From NCBI GenBank assembly GCA_016700415.1, contig CP065018.1:372001-436000 (forward strand): DNA of 64,000 nt, written 5' to 3'. The DNA comes from Flavobacteriales bacterium (GTDB taxonomy: Bacteria > Bacteroidota > Bacteroidia > Flavobacteriales_F > PHOS-HE28). The notes under the pieces are model-generated. The model had not been told where the DNA came from, made no database searches, and saw nothing but the letters and a program-made list of their open reading frames with translations. Position numbers and translations under genes: made by a program. Shown here piece after piece: positions 59,202 through 64,000 of this stretch (positions within the stretch are counted from its first letter, which is position 1; each line of letters opens with the position of its first letter).

Positions 59202-60692
59202 TCATTTCATCTCCGCCTCCCGCTTGTTCAGGGACTTGATCAGCTCCACCATCTGGTCCACGTCAAGCTGCTTGCCCACGATCTTCCGGTCCTTGTCCAT
59301 CAGGAAGAACTTCGGGGTGCTGTACACGTCCCAAGTCTCTGCGTAGTTCAGGCTTTCGATGGTGGTGAACTGGGGGATGAACTTGTAGGACGCGACCTTG
59401 GCCTCGGCGAAGACGTGCCAAGTGAGGCCCACGTTCGTCCAGTCCAAGTCGTTCTCCTTGATGAATTTCCTCCAGTCGGCGAAGAGTGTGCTGTCCGTCG
59501 CTTTGGCGACGGAGAAGGCGCCCACGTCCAACGGCTTCAACTTCGCCTTCCAGTCCTCATGCAGCTTGGGCAGGACCTTTTTGCAGTGGCCACAATGCGG
59601 GTCCCAGAAGATGATCAGCACATACTTCTGTGGCATCTTGTAGTAGCTGATCCAGTTCTGCTCGGTGGTGTCCGTCAGGATGATATCCTTGCCTTTCGCG
59701 CCGATGATCAGCGGTGCTTCCTTGCGGGCGCGCTCGCAGAGCTTGTCCAGCTTCTCCTTGTCCATCCAGGTCGCGCGGCTCTTGCTCCCGTCGCTGGGGC
59801 AGTAGTAGGTCTGGGCCATGTGTACGAACACCGCGTCCATGCCCATGATGTCGCTGGTCTCGTACTTGTACGTGATGCCGTTCACCGCGAACTTGAAGAG
59901 GTCGCCGCCATCGTCCATCCGGCGGATCAGGTCGTCAGCGCATTTGTTGATGGTGTCCGGGATCTGCGGCACCACTTTGCCGATGTATTCGTCGAACTTG
60001 TTCTGGAACACCGGCGTGCGCATGTTCCGTGGGTCTTTCAGGTCGGTGTTGTCCCAGAAGTGCGCCCGGTAACCGTAGTAGGTGGCAGCACTGTCCAACG
60101 TGCCGTCGGGTTTGCGCACCTCGGTCTGTTCCGGCGCGATGCTCATCTTCACGATGCTGGCCACGTAGGTCCCCGGGTTTTCCGCCACCAGCTTCTTCTG
60201 GTAGTCAGTGATCTCGGTCTCCAATTTCTTCAACTTGTCCTTGAAGCCCGCCTTTGCGATGGGGTCCTCGGTGGCCTCCCTCAATTTGCTCACTTCATCG
60301 GCCTCGGCCTTTTTAGCACCGAGGAAAAGCACGTAAGCCTGGAACAGCTTGTTCTCGTCGGAGCGCTGCACCACGAGGTGCTCGTTCAAAGCACCGGTAT
60401 CGCTCTTCATTTCGATCACGGGCTCGTTCACGATGAACTCGAAGTATTTCGGGCCGGGAACTACTAAGGCATAGACCCCCGCCTTGTAGCCATTGGGTCT
60501 TTCAAAGACGCTGACACCCTTGGCATTGGCCACGGTGGTGTCCGAGTAATAGAGTTTGTTGCCGAAGTAATTGGCGAGGTACAACGTATCGTGGGCCGTA
60601 CCGTCAATGGAGAATTGCAGGCGCCGCTTGTCCTGCGCTTGGGACATGCACGACGTTGCAGCGAGCGCCAGTAGGAGGATGTTCTTCAACAT
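59202..60692 (-). CDS. TlpA/DUF5106-type thioredoxin-fold lipoprotein or exported protein
   Basis: A 496-residue protein with a signal (ILLLALAATSCMSQAQ; the Cys could be a lipidation site). The N-terminal part is DUF4369-like (RRLQFSIDGTAHDTLYLANY), the middle is a DUF5106 helical region (residues ~110-330), and the C-terminal thioredoxin domain has the CGHC site at 367-370 in FWDPHCGHCKKVLPKLHEDW and a cis-Pro in YSTPKFFLMDKDRKIV. It probably reduces periplasmic disulfides, e.g. for cytochrome maturation or stress. A TATTTTTG box lies six bases before the ATG. Confidence 0.88.
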   Translation of the reverse strand: MLKNILLLALAATSCMSQAQDKRRLQFSIDGTAHDTLYLANYFGNKLYYSDTTVANAKGVSVFERPNGYKAGVYALVVPGPKYFEFIVNEPVIEMKSDTGALNEHLVVQRSDENKLFQAYVLFLGAKKAEADEVSKLREATEDPIAKAGFKDKLKKLETEITDYQKKLVAENPGTYVASIVKMSIAPEQTEVRKPDGTLDSAATYYGYRAHFWDNTDLKDPRNMRTPVFQNKFDEYIGKVVPQIPDTINKCADDLIRRMDDGGDLFKFAVNGITYKYETSDIMGMDAVFVHMAQTYYCPSDGSKSRATWMDKEKLDKLCERARKEAPLIIGAKGKDIILTDTTEQNWISYYKMPQKYVLIIFWDPHCGHCKKVLPKLHEDWKAKLKPLDVGAFSVAKATDSTLFADWRKFIKENDLDWTNVGLTWHVFAEAKVASYKFIPQFTTIESLNYAETWDVYSTPKFFLMDKDRKIVGKQLDVDQMVELIKSLNKREAEMK

Positions 60693-60698
60693 GGGAGT

Positions 60699-60706
60699 CA
60701 AAAATA
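60699..60706 (-). promoter_or_regulatory. -7 box TATTTTTG before the thioredoxin-fold gene
   Basis: A perfect TAnnTTTG on the minus strand, six bases before the ATG at 60692; it supports this start over the longer open frame to 60734. Confidence 0.45.
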
Positions 60707-60794
60707 GAGGGGGGAGCATCCGCCCCGCCACCATTAACGATCATTTGACGCTTTCCCGGCCGGGCTATGGCCAGGCGGGACCGGATCCCTATGA

Positions 60795-62390
60795 TCAGGC
60801 TTGGAGCGTCTTGAATTCGTTCGTCAAGTGGAATTCGATCTCGGGGTTGTTCCGCTCTTCCAGTTCCAGCATATACGCTGACGGTGCCATGAAGACCGGG
60901 TTCTCGTCCTTGTCGTATACCACTTGGTTATTCTTGATCCGGATGAATTCCCGGAGCGCTGCGGGATCGCTGCTCGTGAGCCAACAGGCCTTGTGCGCCT
61001 GTATGGCCTGGAAGGAGCACTCGGCACCGTACTCGTGCTCCAGCCGGTAGCGGATCACCTCGAACTGCAGTTCGCCCACGCAACCAACGATCTTCTTGTT
61101 GCCGGGCTGTTGGGTGAAGAGCTGCGCCACGCCTTCCTCGGTGAGCTGGCGGATGCCTTTGTCCAACTGCTTGCTGCGCATGGGGTCCAGGTTCACCAAC
61201 TCCCGGAACAGCTCCGGGGAGAAGGAGGGGATACCGCGGAAGTTGAACGTCGACCCCTCGGTGAGGGTGTCGCCGATCTTGAAATTACCGGTGTCGAATA
61301 GCCCGATCACATCTCCGGGCCACGCCTCTTCCACCAAGGATTTCTGGGCGGCGAGGAAGGCGGTCGGGTTGGCGAACCGCAGCGACTTCCCCGAGCGGAC
61401 GTTCTGGTAGAAGGTGTTCCGCTTGAAGTGGCCTGAACAGATGCGAAGGAAGGCCACCCGGTCCCGGTGGTTGGGGTCGAGGTTCGCGTGGATCTTGAAG
61501 ATGAAACCGCTGAATTCCTTGGCCTCCGGGTCGACCTTTCCCTGGTCGGTCTCCCGCGGGCCGGGCGGAGGCGCGATGCGGACGAAGGTGTCCAGCACTT
61601 CCCGCACGCCGAAGTTGTTGAAGGCGCTGCCGAAGAAGACCGGTGCCAACTCGCCGCGCCGGTAGGCTTCCAGGTCCAATGGGTCATACACGCCGTTCAC
61701 CAATTCAATGTCATTGCGGAGCTCGGTGGCGGGTTCGCTGCCCAATAGCGCGTCCAAGCGGGGATCGGCGAGGTCCTTGAACTGTGTACTGGCGATCTCC
61801 TTCTTGGTCTTACTGGCCTCGAATATTCTGAGGTCGTGGTCGTACAGGTCGTACACCCCTTGGAAGGTGGCGCCAACGCCGATGGGCCAGCTCAGGGGCC
61901 GCACCCTGATCGAGAGCTTCTCCTCCAGTTCATCAAGCAGTGAAAAGGGGTCGCGCCCCTCCAGATCCAGCTTGTTGATGAAGATGATCACCGGCGTGTT
62001 GCGCATGCGGCACACCTCCATCAGCCGCTCGGTCTGCGCTTCCACGCCCTTCGTGGAATCGATCACCAGCACCACGCTGTCCACGGCGGTGAGCGTCCGG
62101 TATGTGTCCTCGGCGAAGTCCTTGTGGCCGGGGGTGTCGAGCAGGTTCATCAGCGTGCCCTCGTAGGCGAAGGTCATCACGGACGTGCTCACGGAGATCC
62201 CGCGTTGCCGCTCGATCTCCATGAAATCGCTGGTGGCGCCCTTGCGGATCTTGTTGCTCTTTACCGCTCCGGCGGTCTGGATCGCACCGCCGTAGAGCAG
62301 GAATTTCTCCGTCAGCGTGGTCTTGCCGGCATCGGGGTGGCTGATGATGGCGAACGTGCGCCGTTTGGCTATTTCTTCGTGCTGGCCCAT
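60795..62390 (-). CDS. prfC: Peptide chain release factor 3
   Basis: A 531-residue GTPase that recycles RF1/RF2 after termination. Motifs: FAIISHPDAGKTTLTEKFLL (G1), RQRGISVSTSVM (G2), LLDTPGHKDFAEDTYRTLTA (G3), FINKLDLEGRDPF (G4), then domain II and the RF3 C-terminal region (GCVGELQFEVIRYRLEHEYG). Normal length. The ATG at 62390 (MGQHEEIAKRR) is chosen though the frame is open to 62846. Confidence 0.95.
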   Translation of the reverse strand: MGQHEEIAKRRTFAIISHPDAGKTTLTEKFLLYGGAIQTAGAVKSNKIRKGATSDFMEIERQRGISVSTSVMTFAYEGTLMNLLDTPGHKDFAEDTYRTLTAVDSVVLVIDSTKGVEAQTERLMEVCRMRNTPVIIFINKLDLEGRDPFSLLDELEEKLSIRVRPLSWPIGVGATFQGVYDLYDHDLRIFEASKTKKEIASTQFKDLADPRLDALLGSEPATELRNDIELVNGVYDPLDLEAYRRGELAPVFFGSAFNNFGVREVLDTFVRIAPPPGPRETDQGKVDPEAKEFSGFIFKIHANLDPNHRDRVAFLRICSGHFKRNTFYQNVRSGKSLRFANPTAFLAAQKSLVEEAWPGDVIGLFDTGNFKIGDTLTEGSTFNFRGIPSFSPELFRELVNLDPMRSKQLDKGIRQLTEEGVAQLFTQQPGNKKIVGCVGELQFEVIRYRLEHEYGAECSFQAIQAHKACWLTSSDPAALREFIRIKNNQVVYDKDENPVFMAPSAYMLELEERNNPEIEFHLTNEFKTLQA

Positions 62391-62405
62391 GTGCGGAAAG
62401 GGCCG

Positions 62406-62413
62406 CAAATGTA
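62406..62413 (-). promoter_or_regulatory. -7 box TACATTTG before prfC
   Basis: A perfect TAnnTTTG on the minus strand, 15 bases before the prfC ATG. Confidence 0.4.
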
Positions 62414-62513
62414 GCGTTGGCGGCCCGGCCTGGACCCCGTTCCTTCGGGGGGGCGGTGCTTTGTTGTGATCGCCCTCCCCGGCCACCAGTAAAATGATCT
62501 TTGTCAGTTTCCG

Positions 62514-62521
62514 TACTTTCG
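62514..62521 (+). promoter_or_regulatory. -7 box TACTTTCG before the sugar dehydrogenase gene
   Basis: Exact octamer as at 27486 and 57971, 32 bases before the ATG at 62554. Confidence 0.35.
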
Positions 62522-62553
62522 GACCGCCCCGACCAGAATTACGGAGTATCATC

Positions 62554-64000
62554 ATGAAGAGAACCCTACTCGCCCTGACACTGACATTGCCGATGCTGTT
62601 ATCGGCCCAATTGAACCCTGTTCGTATCGCCTTGCACAACTGGGCCACCGGTCTTAACAGACCGGTTTGGTTAGCGAATGCGGGCGACGATCGCCTGTTC
62701 GTGGTGCAACAGGGAGGGATCATCAAGATCATCACCGACAGCATGCAGGTCATGTCGACCCCTTTCCTTAACATCACATCAGCGGTGAACAGCAATGGCA
62801 ATGAGCAAGGGCTGCTCGGCTTGGCTTTCGACCCCGAATATGCCACTAACGGCTATTTCTACGTGTACTACATTTTTGGAAGTGGGAACGGTACCAGCCG
62901 GATCTCCCGGTTCCATGTGAGCACTGACCCGAATGTGGCGGATGCCACGAGCGAGACGGTCCTGTACACCCTCGCCCAGCCCTTCACCAATCACAATGGC
63001 GGATGTCTACAGTTCGGACCGGATGGTTATCTCTATTGCGGCTTTGGTGATGGTGGGAGCGGGGATGATCCACAGGGCAATGGACAGAATTTTAGTACTG
63101 CGCTTGCCAGTATGATCCGGATCGACGTTTCCCAGCATGATTCCACTTATGCTGTTCCTCCGGACAATCCATGGGTGAGCACGCAGGATACCCTCCCGGA
63201 GCTCTGGGCCAAGGGACTCCGAAATCCCTGGCGTTATGGTTTTGACCGGCTCACGGGTGATATGTGGATCGGCGATGTGGGCCAGAATGCGTGGGAAGAG
63301 GTGGATTTTTGGCCAGCGGGCGACAACAGTGGCCCCAACTTCGGCTGGCGCTGCCGTGAAGGGCTGGTGCCCACTCCAGGGGTCAGTCAATCCGGTTGTG
63401 CGGCAGCGGCACCCTTCGTGGAACCGGTAGCGGTATTCAACCACACCACGGAAGGGTGGTGTTCTGTGATCGGTGGCTACGTCTATCGAGGTCCCAGCTT
63501 TCCGCACCTCTACGGGAAGTACATTTTTACCGACTACTGCAACGGTGATTTCCTGACCTTCGGTGAAAACTACGACTTGGATACGCTCTTACTGACCTCA
63601 AACTTCGGATATGCTGCTTTTGGCGAGGATAGTGCGGGTGAGATGTACGTGGCCGATGTGGAGAACAACAACGTAAAGAAGATCGTGGACCCCTGCCCGA
63701 TGCCGGACCCGGTGATCAGCTTTGACGGGGAAACCTTGACCAGCACGGCCGCTATCGGTTGGCAGTGGGTGCTTAACGGTTTTGCTGTGAGCGGTGCCAC
63801 CGGTCAGAGCTACGTGCCGCAGGCAAATGGCGCTTATCAGGTCCGTGCGAACTTCGGCGGGGCATGTCTGCTGATGTCGGACACCATACAGGTCATCATT
63901 TCCGGGGTACACGAGACAGGAGGGCTCATTCCGGCGGTATATCCCCAGCCAGCATCGTCCAGCTTCCAACTGCGTTCCGACGACCGTTCCAAGCCCACGT
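62554..64000 (+). CDS. Secreted PQQ-dependent sugar dehydrogenase-like protein, 3' end off the window
   Basis: 482 codons seen, open at the window edge. Signal peptide (LALTLTLPMLLSAQ). The glucose/sorbosone dehydrogenase (GSDH) beta-propeller runs from about residue 30 to 370: RPVWLANAGDDRLFVVQQGG, NEQGLLGLAFDPEYATNGYF, NHNGGCLQFGPDGYLYCGFG, GLRNPWRYGFD and GDVGQNAWEEVDFW are classic for the family. A beta domain with VISFDGETLTST and ANGAYQVRAN follows, then the first residues of a T9SS sorting domain (AVYPQPASSSFQL). It probably oxidises sugars or aldose units at the cell surface; PQQ dependence is by family. Confidence 0.88.
   Translation, partial: MKRTLLALTLTLPMLLSAQLNPVRIALHNWATGLNRPVWLANAGDDRLFVVQQGGIIKIITDSMQVMSTPFLNITSAVNSNGNEQGLLGLAFDPEYATNGYFYVYYIFGSGNGTSRISRFHVSTDPNVADATSETVLYTLAQPFTNHNGGCLQFGPDGYLYCGFGDGGSGDDPQGNGQNFSTALASMIRIDVSQHDSTYAVPPDNPWVSTQDTLPELWAKGLRNPWRYGFDRLTGDMWIGDVGQNAWEEVDFWPAGDNSGPNFGWRCREGLVPTPGVSQSGCAAAAPFVEPVAVFNHTTEGWCSVIGGYVYRGPSFPHLYGKYIFTDYCNGDFLTFGENYDLDTLLLTSNFGYAAFGEDSAGEMYVADVENNNVKKIVDPCPMPDPVISFDGETLTSTAAIGWQWVLNGFAVSGATGQSYVPQANGAYQVRANFGGACLLMSDTIQVIISGVHETGGLIPAVYPQPASSSFQLRSDDRSKPT

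Noticed and set aside
59415..60467. 350-codon open frame antisense to the thioredoxin-fold gene
   Set aside because: The sense gene is a convincing DUF5106/TlpA-type protein; the antisense product looks like a codon-bias shadow.
1..64000. tRNA, rRNA, insertion sequence, prophage or integron
   Set aside because: No cloverleaf with the T-loop consensus, no rRNA-like stretch and no transposase, integrase (other than XerD) or phage structural gene was found by reading.

Overview
The window looks like a chromosomal segment of a GC-rich member of the Bacteroidota, probably an uncultured Flavobacteriales-type bacterium. This rests on several proteins with an N-terminal signal peptide plus a C-terminal type IX secretion (T9SS) sorting domain (1865-4312, 39792-41525, 55771-56829), on Bacteroidota-type -7 boxes (TAnnTTTG and the variant TACTTTCG), and on families common in this phylum (MarR-YceI pair, SPFH-NfeD pair, three-subunit transhydrogenase, AroQ, DUF5106-type thioredoxin proteins). 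No tRNA, rRNA, CRISPR array, transposase or phage gene was seen.

Layout. 1-13.6 kb: surface proteins, an M1 peptidase, XerD, AroQ, a family 2 glycosyltransferase, a large Tyr/Gly/Pro-rich surface protein and RlmD. 13.8-21.2 kb: a sensor kinase and a sigma-54 response regulator, a terminator, then an operon for a double four-cysteine small protein, glutamate dehydrogenase, PntAA-PntAB-PntB and an Rnk/GreA-C-like protein, with a sigma-54-like site in front. 21.3-27.4 kb: small stress or resistance-type proteins, a lipoprotein with a methyltransferase fold, MarR-YceI, SPFH-NfeD. 27.5-37.7 kb: a tightly packed polysaccharide operon: two tandem Wzx-like flippases each carrying half of a GT4 glycosyltransferase, two polymerase/ligase-like membrane proteins, GT2, GT4, a DegT aminotransferase and a PglC-type initiating phosphoglycosyl transferase. 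37.7-43.5 kb: SirB1-like protein, uridine phosphorylase, T9SS protein, DUF4197, thioesterase. 43.5-47.7 kb: a second glycan block (PglF/WbpM-type dehydratase, epimerase, glycosyltransferase). 47.6-64 kb: GcvT, ComB, phospholipase C/S1-P1-like protein, barrel proteins, an orphan C5 DNA methyltransferase, AroC, PrfC and a partial sugar dehydrogenase.

How the genes work together. The dehydratase (43.5-45.4 kb), aminotransferase (35.9-37.1 kb) and phosphoglycosyl transferase (37.1-37.7 kb) could supply and attach a 4-amino-4,6-dideoxy sugar as the first residue of a lipid-linked glycan, which the glycosyltransferases extend and the flippases and polymerases export and join. The GDH-transhydrogenase operon links nitrogen assimilation with NADPH balance and may be under the sigma-54 regulator encoded just upstream.

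Two general points for the reader. Three genes (sensor kinase, SirB1-like protein, dehydratase) are each broken by a 1-2 base indel at an otherwise intact site, so either assembly errors or recent mutations are present. Many intergenic gaps carry inverted repeats built from short words, a different word in almost every gap.
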